Source of the DNA: Typha latifolia
Taxonomy: Eukaryota; Streptophyta; Magnoliopsida; Poales; Typhaceae
Length of the DNA: 64,000 bases
Assembly: GCA_019914945.1 (NCBI GenBank)
Contig: CM034099.1
Coordinates: 24,082,704 to 24,146,703, forward strand
Direction of reading: 5' to 3'
In this document: piece after piece, positions 12,501-22,999 of the stretch
How positions within the stretch are numbered: position 1 is the first letter of the stretch
Layout: every line of letters begins with the position of its first letter
The notes under the pieces: model-generated
The model's database searches: none
What the model was told of the DNA's origin: nothing
The model's input: the letters and a program-made list of their open reading frames with translations, nothing else
Position numbers and translations under genes: made by a program

Positions 12501-15500
12501 TTTCTTGCCTATAAAGAGTAAATGTATGAGTAAATCCAGAAAATATGGCGATAAACTAAAATAAACATATGATAACATAACTTTATAGTTTATATAACCT
12601 TCAATTGAGGGACTTTTAATAAGTCAACACCTTCTACAGCTGCCTGAAGTTTGCGCAGCTTCACCCTACTGTTTCTTGCAGAATGACCCTTATGACTGGA
12701 ACTGTTGAACAAGCTAGTTTCAGGACCAAAACAAATGGTCTGAAAACGAATTCCTCTAATGCTAGCCCTGTCAGAAGGAAGAGCATTCTTTGACCATTCA
12801 CACCACTCCCATCCATTGATAGAAGCTCGAGCACAGCCATCTGACTTGGGGCACGGTACAGAAAGTTTAACTTTCCATTCTGCCACATGTGTATGCTTTC
12901 TTTTCTTAACAGAATTTGCTGCTGATAATTTAAAAGCATTAAAAGGTGCTAATTAATCAATTCCCATCTTCTTTTGGGAATTAGATATGCTTTTTTTGTT
13001 GACAAAGTTAATAAATGTAAAGTATGAAGAAGAAAGCCATCTCAGTAGGCTGAGACCTTACAACATTTACATACAGAACAAAAGAACTTACAATTCCGGA
13101 TTCTACTGGAAGAGACTGATGCTGCTGGCTCTTTCTGGATGCTCAAATCACAACCACAATTTTGCACACTTGCATTCTTGTTGAAATCTAAAGTTTCTGC
13201 CAACTTAAGTGTAGTATTATCAGAAGGTACTTCTTTAAAAGGATCACTGTTAAGAGATGCAACATGATTAGAAAAAATTTGCAATTCAAAATCCTTTTTC
13301 ACCCTCCCCACTGTGATACTCCTCAGAATATGTTTTCTTTTCAGACTTAATGTACAATCATCAGCCGTATTATCTTCAATTGTGCCTTGAGAATGCAGCT
13401 TACTTGCCAAATATTCCACCTTTCTCGATATTAAATCTTGTGAATCCATTTTCATTATCCTGGGTCCGTGCTTGGATTTACGCATCTTCTGACCTCCTGA
13501 GAGGTCCATAGTTTTCCGCGCTTGGACATTTTCTCGCAGACAATGTGATGAAAACCTAGAAATTTTCCTGCCAATTCTTTTCTTCTGATGATATGTATAC
13601 TTTCTTGAAAATGAGGGTGACTCAACTAATGCAGAGCAATTCAATTGAATTTTGTTTTCTCTAAGTTTCACTGATGTACCAGATGAATCAGAGACATTCC
13701 CTTGATGACCACAAAATGAGGCATTCTGGAACAAATGCATGTAAGAAACTAGATTGGTAAAGGTCAAAATAAGAATACTCCTCATTAGCAATAATGTGAA
13801 TAGCATGATAAGAAGTGGAAGGCATTATATGTAAAATCCCAAACAGCAAAAGCTTGAAAACCATACCTCAAGTGAGTTATTCAGGTTCCACCTGTTGCTG
13901 GTTAGATGATGCACACTAGAATCATGGTTTCCCGAAACATTCCATAGGGCAATGCATTTATAAATATCATCAAAAAGAAGAGAAATCCACTCACTGAGAA
14001 CTTCATCGTGTAGCTTCTGCCGGCAAAACGCCAAGGTTACATACTTTGTTGTTGGTGGAGTAAGCTCATCTGACTGTAAAGGTCGAAAATTTGTTTCCTC
14101 AACTATGATCATAGAGACAGACGACTCCTCTGACCCAGGAGGAGGTGATTCTTCATTATATTCATTATGAAACCCAGTTGAAATGGGTATACCCAACCTT
14201 TCAAAGGAACTCGCATAACTGGTAGAGAAAGAACCTGGTGCCGCTGGCCAGAAAGTGGAAGGGAAAATGGGGATCAATTGAAGTCTACCCTCTAGTTAGA
14301 CAAATATCAGGGGAAATATGAAAAATATTACCAGGAAACTGCAGCACTTTACCAGCAACCATTACAATGGGACAGGGCATTTCTCTTGGATGATTGTATC
14401 CACTTAATGTAGGACAGTTCTCCTGCAACTAGAAGAAATATTCAATCATTCTCAGTTTGGTTTGATGTATTTAAACCTGCATTTCTAAGTGAACATAATC
14501 TGAAAATATTTTATATGAATTCCATAAAGTAGTCTCTTCAATCTCCATGTACCAATCTAGATACATATACTGTATTTTGACAAACTCTCAAATTGAGTAG
14601 ATGTCAAAACACGGTTTCTCAACCTTCAGTGGGAAAGAAAGTAAGAGGTATGAATCTAAAATTGCTGCTTGTGCTGGTTTCTCTTCCAGAGCAATAAGTG
14701 CAATATCTGCAAGCACATCCAAAGAAACAGGCCCTATATACAAGCAAATAGATAAGCTTTACGGCTATGTCAGTTTCCATAGCTAGCAAATGTTTTAGCA
14801 TATTACATTCCAGTAGTCCGCTTATGCAGAAAACAGGCAACATATCCAAGTGAAGCAGAGGACACCCTGTAAGAATGCAACTAACAAGATTTTGACTCTA
14901 TGGAGACAAAGACAGGCAAGCACATATAGTAAACCTCAAATATCAAAGCAATTGAATAGAAGACATTATCACTATTACACTGCGATTCGTTCTGTTTAAC
15001 TCTATAAATCATCTATTTTATCATTCTGGGGAGTGCACGCCAATTTTCTTTCTTCGAAAGTCAACTTTTCTAGAAATTGCAAAATTTAAGGAAATAGCAT
15101 GAAAAGAGCATGCACAGTTAAGATATATGAGATTTCATAGTTAAATCACAGTATCAAACAATGTAGAAAATAAATTTGCATATGAATTGAGATATAAACA
15201 ATTAGGTATTAAACCACTGACATAAGGCTAAAAAAAGAAGCGGAAGGAAAAGCTCAGATGAGTGGCAATTACCACAATAATCATAAGTGATGTTTAGACA
15301 AGAATTGATGCAACTCTATATCTTCAACAAGAAAGATTTAATAAAGGAGAAAAGCTTTAAGTAAACGGTCATATGCCAGAAGTAGCCATGGTTAACAAAC
15401 ATACTGTTTTGTTGGAAAAACTGACCTTATTTGGAATATTTTCTACTGCCAAGCATAAAATATTTGTAAGTTCTTCTTTAATAACACTCTCAAAATATTC

Positions 15501-18500
15501 AAACAAAGAATCTTTTGCTGATACAAATAGCGCATTCTCCACATTTTTCTGAATATCAGCAATGGCGCCAGAAAATAAATTAGCATGTGATACACTATGA
15601 ATCTTTGTCTTCACTTTGTATGTAACCATCTCAATAGAGCAGGGCAGTTTTGGTGGATGATGATAATCACTAACATCAATTATTTCCTGCAATTAAAATT
15701 AAACTCCAATCATGTTATATTTTAGATTAATGTAGTAAAATGATGCATATTAAATTACTATTTACAACCAAAATTCTAGGAAACCTTCACAGAATAGAGT
15801 GTCAGCTTCCATAAATACCACATTCGATATATTTCATTCTATTTATGCGGCAAGTAGGCAACATACTGAAGATTAAAACTTAAAAGGTTTTGAGTCTGTC
15901 TAGACAAGACAAGCGAGCACGAAAAGAGTGGCATAAGTAAGCCCGCTCTCTTGTCTCCCGAGTCAAAAGTTGTCAAGAGTCTAGGGGAACGGTAGAAATT
16001 TTGTTATAGAGTAAATGGGCAGAGCTCAGATAACTGTACAAGTTCAGAGCAATAACAACAACATGCAGACTACGGATAGATGAAATTTTCAAAGTTGAAT
16101 AAAAGAATGCTGAAAAGAATAGAGGCATATAGAAGTTCAGATTTAAACAACCCATTGCTAATCAAATAAAACAATAAAAGGAGGAATGAGGAAATGTTTA
16201 GCTAAGTGACAGATCAAACGGCAAAAACAGGTGATGTCCAGATAATAATTGATGTAGCTTTATCTCTCCAACAATATTCGATAAAAGGAAGAAACATTAA
16301 AACTAAAAGATCATATGCTAGAAGAGCAAACATGGCAAGTATGACTCATTGGTAAAAGTTACCTTATTTACATTATTTTCTATTGCCAAGAAGGGATGGT
16401 AATGCCGAAGGTACGTGCCGTCTCAATCTTTGTCACTGAACGACAAGGGACGTGCTGATCGACAGGCCCCTCATGCCACTGACACGTATTGGCATGCCTC
16501 TGGCACACATCTAATAAAATTTTAAGGGTATTTAGAGATATTTTTAATGTCTTCGATATAACTATCATTAATTTTTTATTTAAATATATGTATTAAAGCA
16601 TACATCAGAGTATTTATTCTTACATTATTTTTGTAAATTGCTTATTTTACTAAAGATATAGTAATAAACAAATAGAAACATTATTCAACACATAATATGA
16701 TTGAATACATTCATTTCGATAGAAGTTTAATTATTATGAAATTTTACAAATTACACCCTATATTTTACCTATTTTATAATTCACACTACGTCTTTAAGAA
16801 TTTTGTAACCCAACTCTTCTTTTTTCTATAATTTCTATTTAACACCCTGAATTAACTCAAAGGAATATTCAGATATAATATACTAAATATTTTATAAAAT
16901 ACCCAACACACCTTACTCTCTCCTTCATCCTCTCATTCTCTCTTATCTTTCCCATAAAATTGGTAGAAGATGAGGGGGAAGAAAGAAAAAAAAGATAGGG
17001 GAGATGAGAAAAGGTGGTGGCAGTGGTGACCATGGGAGGAGGTGGTTGGGGAAAAGATAAAAGAAGATGATGCAGTGGTAGAGAAAAATGGTATAGAGGT
17101 GTGAGTACTTTGGTTAATGTTAGTTAGTCAAAATAACATCAAGATATTAAATAAAAATTATAGGAGAAAATGAGTGGGCAGGTTACAAAATACTCAAAGA
17201 AGGGGTGTGAATTATAAAATTAAAAAAATGTAGGGTGTGATTTGTAAAATTCCCTAATAAATAAATCAATATCTAATTAAACATAATACATAGTTAATAT
17301 AACATGTTCCTATATCAATTTTGACTCAATTTGAAAGAATTCGACATATTAATTTTAGATATTTTAAAATTTGAAGAAAATCTAATAATAATAAAACTTT
17401 AGCTAAAAATTATAAAATTTGGGTTAAAATCAACTTAGATAGAGTTAATATAATATGTTAATGTACCAATTTTGATCCATTTTGAATATAAATTTAGGAG
17501 AAGTTTTGGGGGGGATAAAGTTATCGCTTCGATTCTGTATTTAAAGAGTATTTTTCATAGATCTGGCAGCAAAATGCTATATCTATGTAGAAAGATGCTT
17601 AGAAATAATAGATTTAGCCAAAATTGAGCTACATCTATCATTTGTACACCCCAACTAATTTTTAAAGTGTAAAATAATATAATAAAAAACCAATGTCGAC
17701 AGGCATAGGTCGGCATGACAGTGCATGTCGACACAAGTCGGCACAGCCCAGCACGGGTCTGTGCCACTAGCACAATCCATTTCAAGTGCCCTCCATCGGC
17801 ACTACCATCTTTGCTGCCAAGCATAATAGATTTGTCTGTTTCTCTTTAATATATGCCAAATATTCAAACAAAGAAGCTTTTACTGACACAAATAGTGCAC
17901 TTTCCACACCTTGCCATACATCACTTCAGGCACTAGAAAATATATTGGTGCTACACTAATATGCTTTGTCTTCACTTGATCCGCAGCAAAACTAATTTTT
18001 GAAGTTAATAGTGAGTAAGAAGAAATATCTACACTTCTCACTTCATGTTCAAACACAGGTGGAAACTTCATCTCACTAAGAGAAGTTTTTGACTTTAGAA
18101 CTACTCGGAAAACTATTAGTAGATGAAAATACGTAACACAAAAATAGTCAACAAGACAAAGACTGATAATAAAAAAACATAGCGATTTACTTCATGTAAC
18201 AGGAAAGAGGAAATAAACGACCTTTTTTGCTACTAAACAAGACTCACAATCATAATTTTAGTGTAGAAAATTAGATAGCAAAACCAGAAATAAACTCAAT
18301 ATAGAAAAATCATAATAACAGAAACTTTTCTTTCTTAATATTGAATATCTTATCTATCTCACCTCAGTACTGAGTTCTAGCCTAAGTTTCTTCTGGGCTA
18401 TCTTTGAGCCAAAAATCTCAGGCGTGATGTTACTGATAATTTCATCAATTAACACCCGACGAGCAGATTTCATTATTGCAGAATGCAGCTGAAAAGAGAT

Positions 18501-20133
18501 ATCCTGAGATATGGTATTTATGGAACTAATTAAAGAATCATTATAAAATCTGGTAACCCCAGATTTTAGGGAAGCTTTGGATGTACTCTGCATGCCTCTG
18601 CCCCATAGATCAATCAACATTGCAAGAGTAATTGGGCCAAATTTGTTATTCACATGGTATATCTGCAGAAATATGAAATATTACGAGATTAGATAGAAGG
18701 TAGAAGGTAGAACGTAGAACAATTAAAATATGAACTGTCACCTTGAAAAAAGAAACGGAAAAACTTTCAGTTGGAAAGAGCCAAGAGGCGGGCTTGAACA
18801 ATGTAACTTTTAAGAAAAGAGAAAAGAAAAGGAAAAAATTTAGTTGGAAAGAGCTAAGAGGCGGGCATGAACAGTGTACCTTTTAAGAAAAGAACAATAT
18901 CCTATTCCTATCATGCCTCTCAAAATCAATTAATATGTTCTTACCATCAAGGAATCACGAAGATAATTGTTATGATGCCAAAAACGAAGTTCTGCAAGAG
19001 AATGTGGTCCATGTCTTCTACCTTCCTCGTCATGAAAAATCCAGCACAACTCTTCGCTTGATGATGACTGATTCAAAAAAACTCACTAATCAGATTAATG
19101 TTTACAAGTATAAGAACATTCTAGCAGTTAAGAAATGGGCATTAGAATATTAACAGGTTTAATAACAATGCTGCAAATACAAATAAAGTATCCATTTACC
19201 AGCAAAGAACAGCATATATCTGTAACCGCTAGCAGATTATTTTAAGGTAATTTTTGTGCTTACATTTTGCAGTTTCAAACCTTTAGCTCCATAAGCATCA
19301 TCATGTTGGGATCGTACTTGTTGTTTCAGAAGTAAAAGTGAATTGTCAACAAGATACCCCTGTTCAGAGAATTCAGTCCAATGGCTGGAAGCCTGACTTG
19401 ATTCATTCTGCTTTGAAGTTGAAGAAGCAACATGTTCACTATGGAATTGCCTTAAAATTTTCAAAGGTCTATGATTCTCATCTACCATAGGACAATTTGG
19501 AAGATTTTCAGGCAGGAGCCCAGTAGATAAACCCTCAAATAACTGTTTCGGGAAGTAAGGCCCACAATACTGGCCATGCTTATTAATGTATGTACATCCA
19601 TCCCGAGGAAAGAACTGAGAATATCGACCACCACTTCTGTTCTGGCCTCCTCTACTACTCACTGTGTATCGCTGCCACCTCTCACAGTTCCTACTTGTGG
19701 ACTGAAAATTTCCTATTCTTGCAACATATGAGCTGGTTGTGTCCATTGGGATACTAGATGGCTGATTAGACTCATCTGAAAAACTGATCAGATAATTCCA
19801 AATGAAATTAGAACATGCAAACACAAATAGTTAAGAGGAAGGAGCAGAAAAGGAAAAAGAAAACAAAGCATAAAGTGTTTGAATGAGCAGAAAGACAGAA
19901 ACTAAAAGTTGAATTCAAAATTTGAATATGCATTCTTCAGAATGACAATCAAAGGCCGTGAAAGTTTACATCCTGGACAAACAGGTCTAAACACATCCTT
20001 TAATTGCTAACTTGCAGTCATCAACAAAATTATTCTAATAAAATCAAATTTAGAGCAATAATTTGTAATAAATAAAAGAAACCATTGAGGTAGCCACTGT
20101 TTATAGCTTACCTGAGCAGCAATGAACTTGCAT
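3574..20133 (-). CDS. ATXR7: SET-domain histone H3-lysine methyltransferase, ATXR7/SDG25-like
   Basis: A nuclear SET1-class methyltransferase; Arabidopsis ATXR7 deposits H3K4 methylation and supports FLC expression. Exons in order, all minus strand: 20133-20112, 19775-19264, 19067-18945, 18662-18363, 15686-15426, 14422-14332, 14291-13867, 13725-13092, 12921-12599, 12508-12386, 12302-12222, 5477-5424, 5340-5189, 3595-3574. These sum to 3123 nt (1040 residues) with compatible phases throughout. Exons 3-4 form a GYF-like module (HGPHSLAEL, then [10 protein letters not shown]). Exons 9-14 give [70 protein letters not shown] and the post-SET CNCGSQRCHGSMN at the C-terminus, so the catalytic NHSC and YNY motifs are intact. 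The start is inferred: ATG at 20133 has an in-frame stop just upstream. Arabidopsis ATXR7 is longer, so an N-terminal exon could be missing. Confidence 0.9.
6063..6706. mobile_element. hAT-type non-autonomous element in the left LTR
   Basis: The ends are inverted copies: CAATGAAGCACGGACAC on the left and the complement of GTCTGTGCTTCATTG on the right. Eight-base flanks ACGGGCAC (6055-6062) and ACAGGCAC (6707-6714) differ at one base, as expected for an aged hAT target duplication. The empty site is preserved in the sister LTR near 8187. The interior has a (CT)n run at about 6374-6466 and GTGTCC-rich sub-terminal repeats. It has no transposase; the 139-residue frame across it is low-complexity. 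Confidence 0.75.
8231..9077. mobile_element. Solo LTR inserted in the right LTR
   Basis: An 847-bp segment starting TGATGT and ending CTATCA, flanked by a perfect 5-bp duplication AATTA (8226-8230 and 9078-9082). It interrupts sequence that is continuous in the sister LTR near 6740. A CTATAAAGG box at about 8558 is a plausible LTR promoter. There is no internal retroelement region, so it is a solo LTR left by recombination between the two ends of a full element. Confidence 0.8.
8297..8510. repeat. 82-bp degenerate tandem repeat rich in TTCGAACGC
   Basis: Within the upstream part of the solo LTR, the segment starting CCTGCATCAGTT occurs at 8346 and again at 8428. The palindromic core GTTCGAACGC recurs about six times, and the stretch is much richer in CpG than its surroundings. 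Confidence 0.65.
9313..9880. mobile_element. hAT-like MITE in the right LTR
   Basis: The termini are inverted copies (AGGGTGAAAA on the left, TTTTCACCCT on the right). Candidate 8-bp flanks are ATGCAATC and ATGAAACC, with two mismatches. Sub-terminal sequence is full of GGATA/TATCC and GGGTCAG words. It has no coding capacity. Removing it joins two halves of LTR sequence that are contiguous in the left LTR, which confirms that it is an insertion. Confidence 0.7.
10743..10946. repeat. Perfect tandem duplication, 2 x 102 bp
   Basis: The unit starting AGACCTTCGCATACACATGC occupies 10743-10844 and is repeated without visible change at 10845-10946. As 102 is divisible by three, it also duplicates a 34-residue stretch of a plus-strand reading frame. 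That frame is probably meaningless, since it lies in an intron antisense to the gene. Confidence 0.9.
16363..18092 (-). pseudogene. Decayed duplicate exon of ATXR7, split by a hAT element
   Basis: A second copy of the exon at 15686-15426, in two pieces: 18092-17822 and 16390-16363. Clear homology includes CAAGTGAAGACAAAG, the reading [13 protein letters not shown] (against [13 protein letters not shown] in the intact exon) and the end AATAAG followed by a GT donor. The copy has a small deletion that shifts the frame, an in-frame TGA where the intact exon has ATT, and the element insertion. The flanking exons join in phase without it, so the gene does not need it. Confidence 0.75.
16391..17813. 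mobile_element. hAT-type non-autonomous element, 1423 bp
   Basis: The left end AAGGGATGGTAATGCCGAAGG pairs with the inverted right end CAAAGATGGTAGTGCCGATGG, giving imperfect terminal repeats of about 20 bp. Flanking 8-bp duplications are TTGCCAAG (16383-16390) and CTGCCAAG (17814-17821). The intact sister exon has CTGCCAAG uninterrupted at this position, an empty-site control. Both ends carry GTGCCG/CGGCAC clusters and the interior is AT-rich with no transposase. Confidence 0.8.
18768..18900. repeat. Imperfect tandem repeat, unit about 72 bp
   Basis: AGTTGGAAAGAGCCAAGAGG at about 18769 recurs with few changes at about 18841. Both copies are followed by a GCGGGC..GAACA..GTAC/GTAA segment and a run of A and G. 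It lies in an intron of the ATXR7-like gene. Confidence 0.7.
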
Positions 20134-20354
20134 GGAAGCCTAGGATCTTATGCATTTCAGGCTAAACACCTCCTATTTTCTACCTTTAGTTACATAGTCC
20201 ACATGTTTGAAGGTGTAAGAAGCAAAGCCTTATCTCCTTTTAATTAAAATGCACAAATTTTGAAGTCATAGAGTAACACTGAGAAATACAAATTTAAAGA
20301 AAAGCATAAAAGGATAAAGTAAGAGCAAGAATTTTGAATGTTAAGAGAAGGGCT

Positions 20355-20600
20355 ATGCTGTTCCACATAGACATGTTTTATGAAACACTGGCCTCTGAAT
20401 AAACAACTATGATGTTCCACATAGACATGTTTTATGAAAAATTTATTTATTTATTTATCACTTGAATAGTAGAATACTAACATCTGACGTGCATGCAAAT
20501 GTCAATAACCAAAGCACATGCAACATGTTTTATGAAAAATAATTAACCCATTTATCACGTGAATAGTAGAATGCTGACATCTGACATGCATGCAAATAAG
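20355..20600. repeat. Diverged tandem repeat, unit about 90 bp
   Basis: ACATGTTTTATGAAAAAT, then a stretch with TTTATCAC.TGAATAGTAGAAT and CTGAC.TGCATGCAAAT, appears twice (about 20427 and 20521). A partial copy of the GTTCCACATAGACATG head lies just before. It sits in the inferred leader intron. Confidence 0.65.
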
Positions 20601-21861
20601 TCAACAACAAAAGCAAAATTAGGCGCCTTCACTAAGTGATATCAACCAAAAATGATAATATACAAGGATGACAACAGAGGTACTAGTTGAATGCACAAAC
20701 ACACATTGGCATATCTTCATGCAAAATTCCATACAGGCATATATGCATAAACATATTTATATCATGGATGGGCAGAGAGACAATGGGAATCTTAAGTGTT
20801 GCCGGATAACAATTATGATCATGATAGCATAAATAGAGGGAGAACAAAGGAAAGTATCAAAACCAGATAAGGTTTTTCATACTGAAGTATAATGAAGAAA
20901 TATGAAGTTGCATGCTCAAATAGATACAAGTAAGCATAAAGGAAAAAGATGGTTTCAGCATTATATAATGTGGGACCCCAATTTAAAGAATCAGACGCGG
21001 TCAATCTTCAGGATATAGTAACAAGTGCACATTTTCTTTCAACCACCTTATACATGAACGAGTTTTGCAAAGGAAACATCTAAGATGTTGTTTCAGAAGT
21101 TAATTCAGCTCTCCACTAAAAGGAAAGCAAATAAAAGCACACATACAATAGAACAGATAGATGCATCTATGTTTTAAATTAATCCATCATAAAAAGAATT
21201 AGCAAGTCGGGCACCTCACCAGAAGACAGATGGCCTTATAAGAATCTGATAAAAACATAGCTTACAATGTGTTTTGGCAAAGCCAAGTATCAAAACCATA
21301 GATGGCCTATGTGGTAAGCTAGTAGCCATCTACGCACACGTCTAGACTGAAATGCAGTGCATCAAAATTATCTTTCTCATCTTGTGTCAGGTTACTGAGT
21401 GTCATTTAACTCATGCATTGCCTAATTGTTTTACGAGCATAATAGAAGGCAACGAGGTGCTAAAAAGAGTATACAAAACTACTGAGGGCATTAAAAAGAA
21501 TTGTGAGTGATTTAAGGAAAGTAAAAGAAAAAGAAAAAATTCATATTGCCTGGATACGCTTGTATCCACCATTTGCCTATTGAAAACAAACAAGGAAATA
21601 AGTAAAAGTATACAAAATGATGTGTTTACCTCTTCTGGCAGGTTTCGGCACCTAGTGAATCCCCTAATATCATCAATTAAAACCATGAAATGGGTAACAA
21701 TTATAACAGCATGCTTAGATAGTTCTCAAGGCTGAGTTTACATCTATGCGCAAGTTACTGGCAATGGGTTGACTAACATGATAGCAATTTCATTGAATCA
21801 TATTGAACTTTAAATGGGTCACCCTGACAGTATGTGCAAGTTAGGCTCCAATAATGATAGA

Positions 21862-22478
21862 AATTACATTGACAGGTACAACGGTGCATACGACAAGAAT
21901 TGACTTTTATGTACCCAAAAAGAGAAAGAAAGAATTGTCCATGATAACAAACACATCCTGCATGCAAGCCTATGCATGAGTTACTCAACCTTCAGGATCA
22001 CACCCTGATCCAAACAATTATCATAAATATGCAATAAAAATATTCTGAAAACAACCGTCTCTGTAGTTATTTTACACAAACCATGAGCACAGGAGCCACC
22101 ATCTAACATGAGTAGAAAGAAGGCATGAGGCATGATCATCTTGGACAATCTTACACCCTGAATAGAGGTAAATTACATTGACAGGTACGACAATGAATAC
22201 GACAATAGCTGATTTTACACACCCAAAAGAAGCAAAAGAATTTTCCATAATAACAAAAAGATCTTGCATGCAAGCCTATGCATGAGATATTCATGGCCTT
22301 TGTGATCACGCTCTGATCAAAACAATTATCATAAATACGTAAAGAAAACGTTATGAACAAAACGATCTCGGCAGTTATTCTAAACAAACCGTGAGCACAA
22401 GGATCCACCATCTAACATGACTACAAAGAAGGCATGAGGCACGATAATCCTGGAAGATCGTACACCCTGAATAGAGAG
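21862..22478. repeat. Tandem duplication, 2 x about 309 bp, in the leader intron
   Basis: The unit beginning AATTACATTGACAGGTAC at 21862 begins again at 22171. Both copies contain TGCATGCAAGCCTATGCATG, AACAATTATCATAAATA, CCACCATCTAACATGA and the closing CACCCTGAATAGAG. They differ at scattered positions and small indels. Confidence 0.85.
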
Positions 22479-22811
22479 GATGGTGACAGAAGTAGAGGTA
22501 AGACGTGACTTGGCATCTTATTACACCAGACATAAAACACAGTTATCTACGTATGAAGCATCAAAACAGAGGGAGAAAGGAAATAATCATTAGCAGAAAA
22601 CCCTAATTCCAACTTGTTCGGCGATATTTCACAATAAAATAATAGATATCGATCAAGCATGCTTCGCGAGATTTCTGTAAAGCATATAAGAGAAAATAAA
22701 CTTTATTGATCCATACGCGATCTGTGTGCTTTTCTTGGAATATTTTCTTAGATTCCCAAACGAGGCATGGATTATATGAAAACAAGCGAAAGATGGAGAA
22801 AAATGTCTCAC

Positions 22812-22960
22812 CAAGTCCGCGGGGGGTGAACGGGCCGTCGAGGATTCATGAGGGAGAAGGGAAGATCAAACCACGATCTTGCTCTGCTTCCGAGATGACG
22901 GGGTAAATCGACAAGAATCTAGCTACTCTAGGGTTTTAAAGAGGAGGAGGAGATGAGATG
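22812..22960 (-). other. Probable 5' untranslated first exon of the ATXR7-like gene
   Basis: The minus strand here is GC-rich, begins with an AAACCCTAG motif typical of plant leaders, and ends in a good donor (CTTG followed by GTGAGA at 22811). The next minus-strand coding exon begins at about 20133, so a leader intron of roughly 2.6 kb is inferred. The exon contains an ATG at 22849 that would open a short upstream frame (MNPRRPVHPPRT). The upstream boundary is approximate. Confidence 0.5.
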
Positions 22961-22999
22961 AGATGAGACGCGACGGAGAAGGAAGAGGAGGGACGAAGC

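Larger units (their letters stand above)
14810..18092. repeat. Segmental duplication inside the ATXR7-like gene
   Basis: Sequence from about 14818 to 15690 (intron plus the exon at 15686-15426) is matched in the same order by about 15845 to 18092, once the 1.4-kb hAT element at 16391-17813 is ignored. Matching landmarks include CAGGCAACATA / TAGGCAACATA, GATCATATGCTAGAAG / GGTCATATGCCAGAAG, the exon body and its donor site. The copies are clearly diverged, so the event is old. Confidence 0.75.
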
